Assembly: GCA_016709315.1 (NCBI GenBank)
Contig: JADJMZ010000003.1
Location: forward strand, 620,001-684,000
DNA from: Ignavibacteria bacterium
GTDB taxonomy: Bacteria > Bacteroidota > Ignavibacteria > Tepidaquicellales > Tepidaquicellaceae
Direction: 5' to 3'
DNA length: 64,000 bases
Both the position numbers and the translations under genes were made by a program. Shown here piece by piece: positions 20,041 through 29,954 of the stretch. Under the pieces are notes generated by a model. The model saw nothing but the letters and a program-made list of their open reading frames with translations. It was not told the origin of the DNA and searched no databases. Position 1 is the first letter of the stretch; each line of letters begins with the position of its first letter.

Positions 20041-23000
20041 ATGAAAAAATTATTCTTCTTAAGAAGTTTTAAACTATTCTCACTGATATTTATATATTTA
20101 ATTTTAACATGCACAGCAGAAAGCAACTGGATACTTCCGGAAAAAAAGAATTCTATTGTGGCGGACAGACCGGTCACTCCAGGTCCTGAAAAAAAGGATT
20201 CGCTTCCCGACGGAGTAACACAGGACTGGCTTAACAGTCTTCGTGATGAAAACGGCAACAGGATCATCCCTGAAACAAATACTAATTCAAGATCAGGTAA
20301 TATTCCGGAAGACCCGGAAGGTGATGCCATGCAGAGAAAAGTATTCAACGGTCTTGGTACAGGTTATCAGTTCGGAAGATCAGTTTCTTCAGCCGGAGAT
20401 GTAAACGGAGACGGCTATGATGATATTATTATCGGAGCGCCTGCATATTCGACAAATACAGGCAGAGCATATATTTATTTCGGTGGATTAAATATGAATA
20501 CAGTTGCAGATGTGGTAATGACAGGTGAAGCAACAGGCAACTATTTCGGATATTCTGTATCAACAGCCGGAGATGTAAACGGAGATGGTTATTCAGATGT
20601 TGTAGTAGGAGCATGGGGTTTTACATCCGTTAGAGGCAGATCATATATATTTTATGGAGGAGCGTCAATGAATAATATTGCTGATGTGACTATGACAGGT
20701 GAGGCAATAAATAACAATTTCGGATATTCAGTCTCAGCAGCAGGAGATGTAAACGGTGACGGATATTCTGATGTGATCATAGGTGCTGATAGATATTCTT
20801 CATTTACAGGCCGTGCATATATATATTTCGGAGGAGCGTCAATGAATAATATTGCGGATGTGACAATGACAGGAGAGGCAGCAAGTAATGATTTTGGTTT
20901 ATCAGTCTCATCAGCCGGAGATGTAAACGGTGACGGATATTCTGATGTGATCATAGGTGCTGACGGATATTCTTCATATACAGGCAGAGCATACGTATAT
21001 TACGGAGGAGTATCAATTAATAATGTTGCAGATGTAATAATGACAGGCGAAGCAAATGACAATTATTACGGAAGTTCAGTTTCCTCAGCGGGAGATGTTA
21101 ACGGAGATGGTTATTCTGATGTGGTCGTTGGTGCCTGGGGTTATACTTCAAATGGAGGTAGGTCATATATATATTTCGGAGGAGCATCAATGAATAATGC
21201 TGCAGATGTTTCAATGACAGGTGAGACAATAAGTAATTATTTTGGAATTTCGGTCTCATCAGCAGGAGATATAAACGGAGATGGTTATTCCGACGTGATA
21301 ATCGGTGCTTCCGGTTATTCTTCATTTACCGGCAGAGCATATATATATTTCGGGGGAGTATCAATGAATAATTTTGCAGATGTAACAATGACAGGTGAGA
21401 CAACAGGCAACAGTTTTGGTTGTTCGGTTTCATCTGCAGGCGATGTTAACGGAGACGGATATCCGGATTTGATTGTAGGTGGATTTGGATATTCAAGTAC
21501 CGGGAGAGTTTATTTGTATGATTACCAGATGAGAAATGAAATTACACAGGATGTGACAATGACAGGTGAGACTGCAAACGACTATTTTGGATATTCGGTC
21601 TCATCAGCCGGCGATGTGAACGGCGACGGATATTCTGATGTGATCGTAGGTGCTTATAGATATTCTTCATATACCGGCAGAGCATATATTTATTTCGGAG
21701 GAGCATCAATGGATAATGTTGCAGATATGACTATGACAGGTGAGACAACATCAAGCTATTTTGCAGCTTCAGTCTCGTCAGCAGGCGATGTGAATGGCGA
21801 CGGATACTCCGATGTGATTATCAGTGCAGATGGTTATTCTGCATCAACCGGCAGAGCATATATATATTTCGGAGGAGCATTAATGGATAATACTGCAGAT
21901 GTGACAATGACAGGTGAGGCAGCAGGCATTTCATTTGGATATTCAGTCTCATCAGCCGGAGATGTAAACGGCGACGGATATTCTGATGTGATCGTCGGAG
22001 CAATTAATTATTCTTCATCAACCGGCAGAGCATATATATTTTTTGGTGGTGCATCAATGAATAATATTGCAGATGTGACTATGACAGGTGAGGCAGCAGG
22101 CAACAATTTTGGTCTTCCAGTTTCGTCAGCCGGAGATGTAAACGGTGACGGATATTCTGATGTGATTGTCGGTGCATCTGGATATTCCACATCTACCGGC
22201 AGAGCATATATATTTTTAGGAGGAGCATCAATGGATAATATTGCAGATGTGACTGTGACAGGAGAGGCAACACTCAACTATTTTGGATATTCAGTTTCAT
22301 CCGCCGGAGATGTGAACGGAGATGGATATTCCGATGTGATTATCGGTGCATTAAGTTATTCTTCATCTACCGGCAGAGCATATATATATTTCGGAGGATT
22401 ATCAATGAATAATATTGCAGATGTGACAATGACTGGTGAGACAATAGGGGACTATTTTGGAGGATTTGTTTCATCAGCCGGTGATGTAAACGGAGACGGA
22501 TATTCTGATGTGGTAGTAGGTGTAGAAGAATATTCATTACATACAGGCAGAGCATATATATATTTCGGAGAAGCATCAATGAATAATTCTTCAGATGTGA
22601 CAATGACAGGTGAGACAACAGGCAACTACTTTGGAAGATCGGTCTCATCAGGAGATATAAACGGTGACGGATATTCTGATGTAATTATAGGTGCAGATGG
22701 ATATTCTTCATTTACCGGCAGAGCTTATGTTTACTATGGTTCTGCCATCAGTGCAAAACCGATTTTGAATTATGTGAAGGATGTACCGAATGATCAGGGC
22801 GGATATGTAAATCTCAAATGGGCAAGGAGTTCTTATGATGTTAATGGAAATGATATGATCACTAATTACATAGTAGAAAGAAGTTTTCCTCCATCAGGTG
22901 GTAATTTCGCATGGGTGAGTATCGCCAGCATTACTTCAAACAAAAACCCTTTTTATTCATACAATGCATCAACACCTTTTGATTCGACATCAAATAACAG

Positions 23001-23910
23001 CGGTAATTTCTTTTTCAGAATTACAGCCAGAACATCATTACCTTCTCAATACTGGCGTTCTGCTATCCTCTCAGGCAGAAGTATTGACAATATAGCACCG
23101 CTCATGGTGTCACCTTTTACAGCAGTTTCTTCCGGACCTGATGTAAGAACGAACTGGAAGAGAAGTTCTGCTCCCGATCTTATGAATTACATTTTATTCA
23201 GAAGTATAAGTCCGTCAATTGATCCTTATACTGAAACTCCTTTTGCAACAACTATAGATTCAACTTACCTTGATACTTCGCCACTCAGCGGAGTGTATTA
23301 CTACTTCATAGTAGCACAGGACATTCACGGAAATTACAGTCCGGTTGCAGTCACGGAAAACCCGAACATTACATTAAATCTTACAATGTTTATTGTAGGA
23401 TTCTATAATGCAGGAAGCAATTCCCAGGTGAGTGATACGATACTCGTTGAACTCAGAAATTCAACATCGCCTTTTGCATTGGCAGATCAGTCAAGTAAAA
23501 TAGTATCAGCAAACGGAACAGTTCAGCTTAAATTCGGCAATGCTCCCGGCGGCAATTACTACATTGCAGTAAAACACAGAAACAGTATTGAAACATGGAG
23601 CTCAGGCGCAATTGCGCTTTCGAGGACAACACCCGCTTCATTCGATCTTTCATCTTCTTTAACTCAGGCATTCGGAAGTAATCTGATACAGGCGGATGCT
23701 TCACCTGTAAGATATGCAATCTTCAGCGGAGATGTTAATCAGGACGGAACGATAGACGCTTCTGATCTAAGTGAGACTGATAATGACGCTTATAATTCTT
23801 TAAGCGGTTATGTCAGAACTGATGTTACCGGTGATAATTTTGTGGATGCGGGAGATGTGAGCATAGTGGATAATAATGCTTACAATTCAGTGAGTGCTGT
23901 GACGCCGTGA
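20041..23910 (+). CDS. Exported FG-GAP protein (14 blades), paralogue 3 of 3, mosaic
   Basis: Protein of 1289 residues with the same layout as its two upstream neighbours: signal peptide (1-28), SNWILPEKKNS, 14 FG-GAP blades (about 108-900) with DYQMRNEI in blade 7 (about 494), Fn3 pair, and shared module with loops GDVNQDGTIDASD and TDVTGDNFVDAGD. The gene is a mosaic. Up to about residue 1030 it follows the paralogue at 15,993 (MITNYIVERSFPP). From about 23,140 to 23,715 it is almost base-for-base the paralogue at 11,880, and the last 60 codons differ again. This is read directly from the alignment of the three genes; gene conversion is the inferred cause. Confidence 0.88.
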   Translation: MKKLFFLRSFKLFSLIFIYLILTCTAESNWILPEKKNSIVADRPVTPGPEKKDSLPDGVTQDWLNSLRDENGNRIIPETNTNSRSGNIPEDPEGDAMQRKVFNGLGTGYQFGRSVSSAGDVNGDGYDDIIIGAPAYSTNTGRAYIYFGGLNMNTVADVVMTGEATGNYFGYSVSTAGDVNGDGYSDVVVGAWGFTSVRGRSYIFYGGASMNNIADVTMTGEAINNNFGYSVSAAGDVNGDGYSDVIIGADRYSSFTGRAYIYFGGASMNNIADVTMTGEAASNDFGLSVSSAGDVNGDGYSDVIIGADGYSSYTGRAYVYYGGVSINNVADVIMTGEANDNYYGSSVSSAGDVNGDGYSDVVVGAWGYTSNGGRSYIYFGGASMNNAADVSMTGETISNYFGISVSSAGDINGDGYSDVIIGASGYSSFTGRAYIYFGGVSMNNFADVTMTGETTGNSFGCSVSSAGDVNGDGYPDLIVGGFGYSSTGRVYLYDYQMRNEITQDVTMTGETANDYFGYSVSSAGDVNGDGYSDVIVGAYRYSSYTGRAYIYFGGASMDNVADMTMTGETTSSYFAASVSSAGDVNGDGYSDVIISADGYSASTGRAYIYFGGALMDNTADVTMTGEAAGISFGYSVSSAGDVNGDGYSDVIVGAINYSSSTGRAYIFFGGASMNNIADVTMTGEAAGNNFGLPVSSAGDVNGDGYSDVIVGASGYSTSTGRAYIFLGGASMDNIADVTVTGEATLNYFGYSVSSAGDVNGDGYSDVIIGALSYSSSTGRAYIYFGGLSMNNIADVTMTGETIGDYFGGFVSSAGDVNGDGYSDVVVGVEEYSLHTGRAYIYFGEASMNNSSDVTMTGETTGNYFGRSVSSGDINGDGYSDVIIGADGYSSFTGRAYVYYGSAISAKPILNYVKDVPNDQGGYVNLKWARSSYDVNGNDMITNYIVERSFPPSGGNFAWVSIASITSNKNPFYSYNASTPFDSTSNNSGNFFFRITARTSLPSQYWRSAILSGRSIDNIAPLMVSPFTAVSSGPDVRTNWKRSSAPDLMNYILFRSISPSIDPYTETPFATTIDSTYLDTSPLSGVYYYFIVAQDIHGNYSPVAVTENPNITLNLTMFIVGFYNAGSNSQVSDTILVELRNSTSPFALADQSSKIVSANGTVQLKFGNAPGGNYYIAVKHRNSIETWSSGAIALSRTTPASFDLSSSLTQAFGSNLIQADASPVRYAIFSGDVNQDGTIDASDLSETDNDAYNSLSGYVRTDVTGDNFVDAGDVSIVDNNAYNSVSAVTP
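23140..23715 (+). other. Gene-conversion tract within the third FG-GAP paralogue
   Basis: This stretch matches 15047-15622 with only scattered differences, whereas sequence on both sides diverges clearly. The left border lies near the DNIAP linker between the two Fn3 domains; the right border lies just after the codons for SPVRYAIFSGD. Confidence 0.7.
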
Positions 23911-23921
23911 TCTTGATTTTA

Positions 23922-23942
23922 CCCACCTTGCCGCGAGGCAGG
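23922..23942 (+). repeat. GC-rich palindromic element after stop codon
   Basis: Short form of the dispersed palindrome (ACCTTGCCGCGAGGCAGG) 12 bases after a dockerin-module gene, followed by the ATTTTAGATT words. Confidence 0.7.
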
Positions 23943-24010
23943 AATTTTAGATTGATGATTTTAGATTTAAATTTTAAATCTAATCAGTAATATTTTATTC
24001 ATAATAAAAA

Positions 24011-24035
24011 AAAGCGGGCTGTTAACCCGCTTTTT
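24011..24035. terminator. Bidirectional terminator between convergent genes
   Basis: Stem AAAGCGGG (24011-24018) with CCCGCTTT (24026-24033), 7-base loop, preceded by an A run and followed by a T run. It therefore serves both the FG-GAP gene on the plus strand and the gene at 24,044-24,778 on the minus strand. Confidence 0.9.
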
Positions 24036-24043
24036 CATGCTGC

Positions 24044-24778
24044 TTAGTATTTCTTATTTACCAGCGCCTTGTATTCAGGCGATTTATGGCCATACTTTCT
24101 TCTGACATGCATCTTTGCCCTTTTTGCCCTGTCAAGCAAACCATTCTTTTCATCAAAGTAACTGATTATCCTGCTTCTCTGATTTGTATAAGCTGCCTCT
24201 TTTTGTGTGATCCTGTCAAGCGAACCTGTAAGCTTTGCTTCCAGTGTTTCAAGTGAAGCTATGCTTAAAGATTCATCTTCCGGAACATAAAATGTAAAGC
24301 TTCTTAACAATCCGGTAAGCGCTCTGTAATTTCCCAGCATTGATTTTTGATCGAGCTGTGAGACAGATGAATTTTCAGGGACAGGCTCTCCTTCCTTCAG
24401 GATTTTTATATTTTCTTTCTTTCTCATGTTATGAAGTGAAATGTTCTCACCGGTAATAAGCTTTACTATGGAATTGACCTGTTCGTACTGTATTGAATCA
24501 GTTCCTTTCAATTCACCGATTTCTGATCTGATGTTTCTTGCTGAAAGCACCATTTCACTGAATAATAAATTATTTTCTTTTCTTTCTGTTGATAATGCCC
24601 CTATGGAATTCCTGAAATCTGTCATTGCTGTTTCGACATTTTCAATAAATCCCGGAAGGTTTTCTTTCTTTATTTCTTCAGATGTCGGCTGGTATCTTGA
24701 GTATTGACTAATCTTAAATGCAAGATCCCTGCTGTTTTTTAATCTTGCTTCATATGAAGCGCTTTTATTTGTTGCCAT
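24044..24778 (-). CDS. Uncharacterised helical protein
   Basis: Protein of 244 residues starting MATNKSASYEARLKN. I do not recognise a named family, though similar proteins of unknown function occur in Bacteroidota. It is hydrophilic and mostly predicted helical. It has no signal peptide, no membrane segment and no Cys, and the C-terminus is basic (RAKMHVRRKYGHKS). It is probably cytoplasmic. It is convergent with the FG-GAP gene and shares the terminator at 24,011. It lies 141 bases downstream of the tandem-repeat gene 24,920-25,684 on the same strand, so the two may be co-transcribed. No ribosome site is visible. The start is the first ATG and fits the reading-frame limits. No function is proposed. 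Confidence 0.75.
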   Translation of the reverse strand: MATNKSASYEARLKNSRDLAFKISQYSRYQPTSEEIKKENLPGFIENVETAMTDFRNSIGALSTERKENNLLFSEMVLSARNIRSEIGELKGTDSIQYEQVNSIVKLITGENISLHNMRKKENIKILKEGEPVPENSSVSQLDQKSMLGNYRALTGLLRSFTFYVPEDESLSIASLETLEAKLTGSLDRITQKEAAYTNQRSRIISYFDEKNGLLDRAKRAKMHVRRKYGHKSPEYKALVNKKY

Positions 24779-24919
24779 GATTTTTGTTAAATTTAAGTTT
24801 TTAAAATTTTATTTTATTAAAGTAATGCCGCCATATCCTGACAAAAAACATTCGTACTCAGTTACTGTGGAAACAGAATCATAACCTGTTCAGTAAACGA
24901 AATAAATAAATTTTAAAAA

Positions 24920-25684
24920 CTATGGAGGGACGCCGCAGTATCGTTCGATTACTCCGTCGAATATTTTTGCATTCTCAATGCGGCAGATAAAAAACACCGG
25001 TTTATCCGCATTTTTGAAAATGATAATGATAATTCCGGTCAGATGACCGCTGCTGCTGATCCTGAATAATATCAGGTTCAATGTTACTGAGGTATTGCTT
25101 ACGCAGAATAAAATCTCATTGGCATAGTGAAGATATTCGTCTGCATTTGATATAATCTCATTGAATTCCGGTGATTTGGAAATCTGTTTCAAAGTATGAT
25201 TAGTCTTATTAAAAAATAACTTATTTTTAACGGAAGCAGTGTTACTATTATCAGAAGCAGTGCCACTATTAACAGAAGACCTTCTACTATTAACAGAAGA
25301 CCTGTTACTATTAACAGAAGACCTGTTACTATTAACAGAAGACCTGTTACTGTTAACTGAAGTCCTGTTACTGTTAACGGAAGTCCTGTTACTGTTAACG
25401 GAAGTCCTGTTACTGTTAACGGAAGTCCTGTTACTATTAACGGAAGACCTGCTACTATTAACGGAAGTCTTGTTACTATTAACGGAAGATCTGTTACTAT
25501 TAACAGAAGATCTGTTACTATTAACAGAAGACCTGCTACTATTAACAGAAGACTCGCCAATTGTTCCGAATATCTTCCCACTTGTTTCGAAGATACTCTT
25601 AATTGTTTTAGATAGTTGATTTAATGCTGCAGCTTTCCCGGCATTGTGTCTGTTAATTTTTATATTTTTAATTATTGCTGACAT
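24920..25684 (-). CDS. Uncharacterised protein with 7-residue tandem repeat
   Basis: Predicted protein of 254 residues. The N-terminus (1-50, MSAIIKNIKINRHNAGKAAA, then LNQLSKTIKSIF) is non-repetitive. Residues about 50-160 are about 14 clean and 2 decayed copies of the heptad RSSVNSN, encoded by a 21-bp tandem repeat. The C-terminal 90 residues are hydrophobic and unique (LILFRISSSGHLTG, IIIIIF). No family is recognised. The repeat alternates RSS/RTS and SN/SS units, and the third-base changes are partly synonymous on this strand, which favours this frame as the coding one. All three minus frames and one plus frame are open across the repeat, so the gene call is less sure than its neighbours. 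It could be a surface or filamentous protein; this is not supported further. Confidence 0.55.
   Translation of the reverse strand: MSAIIKNIKINRHNAGKAAALNQLSKTIKSIFETSGKIFGTIGESSVNSSRSSVNSNRSSVNSNRSSVNSNKTSVNSSRSSVNSNRTSVNSNRTSVNSNRTSVNSNRTSVNSNRSSVNSNRSSVNSNRSSVNSRRSSVNSGTASDNSNTASVKNKLFFNKTNHTLKQISKSPEFNEIISNADEYLHYANEILFCVSNTSVTLNLILFRISSSGHLTGIIIIIFKNADKPVFFICRIENAKIFDGVIERYCGVPP
25235..25556. repeat. 21-bp tandem repeat block (about 15 copies)
   Basis: Unit GTTACTATTAACAGAAGACC plus T, with variants at fixed positions (ACAG/ACGG, GAC/GTC). Runs of one variant are contiguous, as expected from slippage or unequal crossing-over. Confidence 0.9.
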
Positions 25685-26165
25685 TTATGTAAAAATTATT
25701 TCTTTAGATTTAAACAACAATGATGCTTTGATTGAAAGTTCCCGGACTGAAGAAATTGAATCAAATGATCTGGAGTTGAATTATTTAATGCGGAGAATAA
25801 TTTTAACTTTTAATCCCAATATATACTTGCTTTGATTTTAGATTTTTCTCGCCTCGCGGAGCCTGCCTCGCAAGGCGGGCGGGGATTTATGATTTTAGAT
25901 TTATATCACATAATTCAAAATTCGTAATTCATAAATCAAAATCTAAGAAAAGTTAAGTGTTTTGAATTGTCATTAAATTCTGCATTTCTAATTGCCGGGA
26001 GTGAAGTTACATTTCGTAAGTAAGGATATACAATTCTTCGATGTTCTTTAAATAATTAACTTAGTTTTAACTTAATACTGATATACTCCGCTCAATAGAT
26101 CCAAAGCAACAGAGACTTCGGGGAAGTTGTATAAAATATTTAACTTTAACTCGGAGGATTAAGAA
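25685..26165. repeat. Spacer with divergent leaders and GC palindrome
   Basis: No gene is seen. It separates a minus-strand from a plus-strand gene, so promoters of both lie here. A GC-rich palindrome is at 25850-25880 (CGCCTCGCGGAGCC, then TGCCTCGCAAGGCGGGC), flanked by ATTTTAGATT words. The plus-strand gene has a clear ribosome site, TCGGAGGA, at 26150-26157. Confidence 0.65.
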
Positions 26166-29100
26166 ATGAAAAAGTATTTCTTTAAATTTTTTCCGGTGTT
26201 TTCCTCAATCCCCATAGTCATTTTATTATCCGTTTTTACCTCGACAGCATTCTCACAGCAGAAAAATAATTCCGTGATCCCTGAAGGATTCACAAAGGAA
26301 CAGATACTCGGTTTCAGAGATGAGAACGGGATGAGTATCTTCCAGCCTGATGATACAACATCTGATGCATATCAGACCAGGAACTTCACAGGATTTAATA
26401 CCGGCGATAGTTACGGAAATTCAGTTAGCTCTGCAGGAGACGTAAACGGTGACGGATATGATGATATTATAATAGGCGCTCCTTATAATGACGGCATTGC
26501 CGTAAATGCAGGAAGAGCTTATATATATTACGGAGGATTGAATGTGAATACTATAGCGGATATAACTCTTTCAGGAGAATCAGCAATGAACTATTTCGGA
26601 TTTTCAGTTTCTTCTGCAGGAGATGTGAACGGTGACGGATATTCGGATGTAATTGTCGGAGCTTTTGCATATTCCAATAAAGGCAGAGCATACATATTTT
26701 TAGGAGGAGCTGGAATGAATAATTCTGCAGACGTAATTATGACAGGTGATACTGCAAGTTACTTTGGATATTCTGTTGCATCAGCAGGAGATGTAAACAG
26801 TGACGGATATTGCGATGTGATAGTCGGAGCAAACGCATATAATTCCCAAACAGGAGGGGCGTATATATTTTACGGAGGTTCAGGTATGAATAACATTGCA
26901 GACGTCACAATGACAGGTGAAGCTGTTAATAATAATTTTGGTTATTCTGTTTCATCTGCAGGCGATGTGAACGGAGACGGATATTGTGACGTAATAGTCG
27001 GAGCATATGGATATAATTTCTTTACAGGAAAAGCATATGTTTTTTATGGAAGCGCAGGTATGAACAATACTGCTGATCTGACAATAACAGGAGAATCAGC
27101 AAATATGTATTTTGGATGGTCAGTATCTACAGCAGGTGATGTGAACGGAGACGGGTATGATGATATTATTGTACCTTCACCAACTTACAACTCTTCTATG
27201 GGAAAAGCCGGAATATATTTCGGCGGGGCTACCATGAACAATACGGCAGATGTAATATTAACCGGTCCGGCAACCAATTATCAGTTCGGTGTTTCAGTCG
27301 CATCAGCCGGAGATGTTAACGGAGATGGTTACTGTGATGTCATTGTAGGATCAGACCTCTACAGTTCATTTACGGGAAGAGCATTTATCTTTTACGGCGG
27401 ATCAGTAATGAATAGTACTCCGGATTTTATAATGACCGGTGAGGGAGTAAATAATCGTTTTAGTTTTTCAGCAGCATCAGCAGGCGATGTGAACGGTGAC
27501 GGATATTCAGATATAATTGTGGGTGCGTACGGTTACAGCAGTAATACAGGTAAAGCGTATCTTTATATGTATGGCATGAGCGGAAATCTTTATTCCGATT
27601 TATTAATGACAGGTGAAACTACATCCAATCTCTTCGGATATTCAGTTGCTTCAGCAGGCGATGTCAATGGCGACGGTTATTGTGATCTGATAATCGGAGC
27701 TCCCGGATACAGTACAAATACGGGAAGGGCGTACATTTTCTACGGCGGATCGGATATGAACAATGTTGCCGATGTAACGATAAGCGGTGACGGTCCGAAT
27801 ATTTCCTTTGGCTGGTCTGTTGCTTCAGCAGGAGATGTTAACGGAGACGGGTATTGTGATGTGATAATAGGCGCTTATGCATACAGTTCTTATACCGGAA
27901 AAGCAGGAATATACTATGGCGGCGTAAGTATGAATAATGTTGTAGATGTCCTGATGATTGGTCCTGCGGTTAATTACAGTTTCGGATATTCAGTTGCTTC
28001 AGCCGGAGATGTGAACGGCGACGGGTACTGCGATGTGATCGTCGGAGCCAATGACTATAACACTTCTATGGGAAGAGCATATTTGTTTTACGGCGGTTCA
28101 AGCATGAATAACACAGCTGATGTTACAATGACAGGCGAAGCGGTAAGCAATAATTTCGGAGCGTCAGTTGCACCGGCAGGCGATGTTAACGGAGACGGAT
28201 TTTCTGACGTATTAATCGGAGCCTGGAGTTATTCTTCTAACACCGGCAGAGCATATATTTTTTATGGAGGAGCTGTAATGGATAATACTGCAGATGTAAC
28301 AATGACAGGCGAAACTTCCGGAATTAAGTATGGAGTCTCTGTTGCTTCAGCAGGCGATGTCAACGGTGACAGTTATTCGGATGTTATAATCGGCGCTTCT
28401 TTATTCAGCAGCAGCACAGGAAGAGCATATTTATATTATGGCGGATCGAATATGAATAATGCTTCTGATGTAATAATGACAGGGGAAACAACTCAAAATT
28501 ATTTCGGGATATCAGTCTCACCGGCAGGCGATATGAACAAAGACGGTTACTCTGACATTATTGTTGGAGCTCATGGATATAATAATTCTACAGGAAGAGT
28601 ATATTTATTTTTTGGAGGAGCTGCGATGAATAATATCGCTGATGTAACAATGACAGGTGAAGCTGCAAATATTTATTACGGAATCTCTGTCGCTTCTGCA
28701 GGAGATGTTAACGGTGACGGAAGCGCTGATCTGATCGCAGGAGCTGCATATTACAATTCCAATACTGGCAGAAGTTATGTTTATCTGAATTCATCTCCGG
28801 GTGTAATACCCGCACTCATATCTGTAAATGATGTCCCTGATGATCAGGGTGGTTATGTAAATGTAAGATGGGCCAGAAGCGCTTATGATCTGAACATAAA
28901 CGGATTGGTTACAAACTATGTAATTGAAAGAAGCGCGATAACTGACATGTATGGTTTAAATTGGGTAGTTGCCGGAACAGTTCCTGCAATTCATAATACT
29001 GTCTATAATTATGAAGCAAGGACAGCATCCGATTCCGGATCATCCGGAAATGCAATGTTCAGTTACAGAGTTACTGCTTATACGAATACACCCGGAGAGA

Positions 29101-29954
29101 CATGGCGGTCAGATATCCGAAACGGTTACAGCGTGGATAATCTGGCACCTTTGCCTCCTCAAAATCTCACAGGCATGCTGCTTGTTAATGTTGTAAGACT
29201 GGACTGGAATGCAAATGCAGAAAATGATCTGCGGCAATATATTGTTTACAGAAACGGAATTAAGATCGGGGTTTCCGGAACATTGTTTTTTAATGACAAT
29301 GCTATTATGCCTGATTCGACTTATGTTTACACTATAACTGCTGAAGACATTCACGGGAACATTGGTTCTTTGTCTAATGAAGCAGTAATTACTTATACCG
29401 TGTCAAACATTTATATCAGCATAATTCCTGAAGGATATTACAATATTTCTTCCAAATTGCTGAATATGAAAGACACGGTAAAAACATATTTACATTTTAA
29501 CGTAACTCCGTACAATGTAATTGATTCAGCAGTTTCTGTCATAGATTCAGTTTCATTCATCGGATCATTTAAATTTTTCAATGCTCCTAACGGAAATTAT
29601 TACATAGTGATAAAGCACAGGAATACAATTGAAACCTGGAGCAGATCAGGAGGAGAGCAGTTTGTTTCCGGGACTGTAATGAACTATGATTTTACTTCAT
29701 CATCAACACAGGCATATGGAAGTAACATGATACAGGTAGATACTTCGCCGGTACGATTCGCAATATACAGCGGAGACATTAATCAGGACGGAACAATAGA
29801 CGCTTCTGATCTTAGTGAGACTGATAATGACGCATTTAATTCAGTATCGGGTTATGTCAGAACAGATGTAACGGGAGATGATTTTGTAGATGCCGGAGAT
29901 GTAAGTATTGTGGATAATAATGCTTACAATTCAGTGAGCATAGTTTTACCTTGA
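26166..29954 (+). CDS. Exported FG-GAP protein (14 blades) with Fn3 pair and dockerin-like module
   Basis: Protein of 1262 residues with ribosome site TCGGAGGA 8 bases upstream and signal peptide 1-31 (ends TAFSQ). After IPEGFTKEQILGFRDENG come 14 FG-GAP blades (about 80-880). Blade 7 is the odd one (YMYGMSGNLYSD, about 466), so the two-propeller layout of the 11,880-23,910 genes is conserved though the cap sequence differs. Several blades read GDGYCD, adding Cys next to the calcium loop. Two Fn3-like domains follow (about 885-1085, linker DNLAP), then the shared module (1087-1262) with loops GDINQDGTIDASD and TDVTGDDFVDAGD. It is more diverged than the three tandem paralogues, so an older duplicate. 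Export and surface display are inferred. Confidence 0.88.
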   Translation: MKKYFFKFFPVFSSIPIVILLSVFTSTAFSQQKNNSVIPEGFTKEQILGFRDENGMSIFQPDDTTSDAYQTRNFTGFNTGDSYGNSVSSAGDVNGDGYDDIIIGAPYNDGIAVNAGRAYIYYGGLNVNTIADITLSGESAMNYFGFSVSSAGDVNGDGYSDVIVGAFAYSNKGRAYIFLGGAGMNNSADVIMTGDTASYFGYSVASAGDVNSDGYCDVIVGANAYNSQTGGAYIFYGGSGMNNIADVTMTGEAVNNNFGYSVSSAGDVNGDGYCDVIVGAYGYNFFTGKAYVFYGSAGMNNTADLTITGESANMYFGWSVSTAGDVNGDGYDDIIVPSPTYNSSMGKAGIYFGGATMNNTADVILTGPATNYQFGVSVASAGDVNGDGYCDVIVGSDLYSSFTGRAFIFYGGSVMNSTPDFIMTGEGVNNRFSFSAASAGDVNGDGYSDIIVGAYGYSSNTGKAYLYMYGMSGNLYSDLLMTGETTSNLFGYSVASAGDVNGDGYCDLIIGAPGYSTNTGRAYIFYGGSDMNNVADVTISGDGPNISFGWSVASAGDVNGDGYCDVIIGAYAYSSYTGKAGIYYGGVSMNNVVDVLMIGPAVNYSFGYSVASAGDVNGDGYCDVIVGANDYNTSMGRAYLFYGGSSMNNTADVTMTGEAVSNNFGASVAPAGDVNGDGFSDVLIGAWSYSSNTGRAYIFYGGAVMDNTADVTMTGETSGIKYGVSVASAGDVNGDSYSDVIIGASLFSSSTGRAYLYYGGSNMNNASDVIMTGETTQNYFGISVSPAGDMNKDGYSDIIVGAHGYNNSTGRVYLFFGGAAMNNIADVTMTGEAANIYYGISVASAGDVNGDGSADLIAGAAYYNSNTGRSYVYLNSSPGVIPALISVNDVPDDQGGYVNVRWARSAYDLNINGLVTNYVIERSAITDMYGLNWVVAGTVPAIHNTVYNYEARTASDSGSSGNAMFSYRVTAYTNTPGETWRSDIRNGYSVDNLAPLPPQNLTGMLLVNVVRLDWNANAENDLRQYIVYRNGIKIGVSGTLFFNDNAIMPDSTYVYTITAEDIHGNIGSLSNEAVITYTVSNIYISIIPEGYYNISSKLLNMKDTVKTYLHFNVTPYNVIDSAVSVIDSVSFIGSFKFFNAPNGNYYIVIKHRNTIETWSRSGGEQFVSGTVMNYDFTSSSTQAYGSNMIQVDTSPVRFAIYSGDINQDGTIDASDLSETDNDAFNSVSGYVRTDVTGDDFVDAGDVSIVDNNAYNSVSIVLP

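Noticed and set aside
12352..23000. Many minus-strand frames rich in Leu, His and Arg opposite the FG-GAP genes
   Set aside because: They repeat with the blade period and are antisense shadows of the blades.
25239..25619. Leucine-rich frame (LLLLTED repeats) on the plus strand
   Set aside because: It is the reverse of the 21-bp tandem repeat, with no sequence outside the repeat that looks like a protein and no ribosome site.
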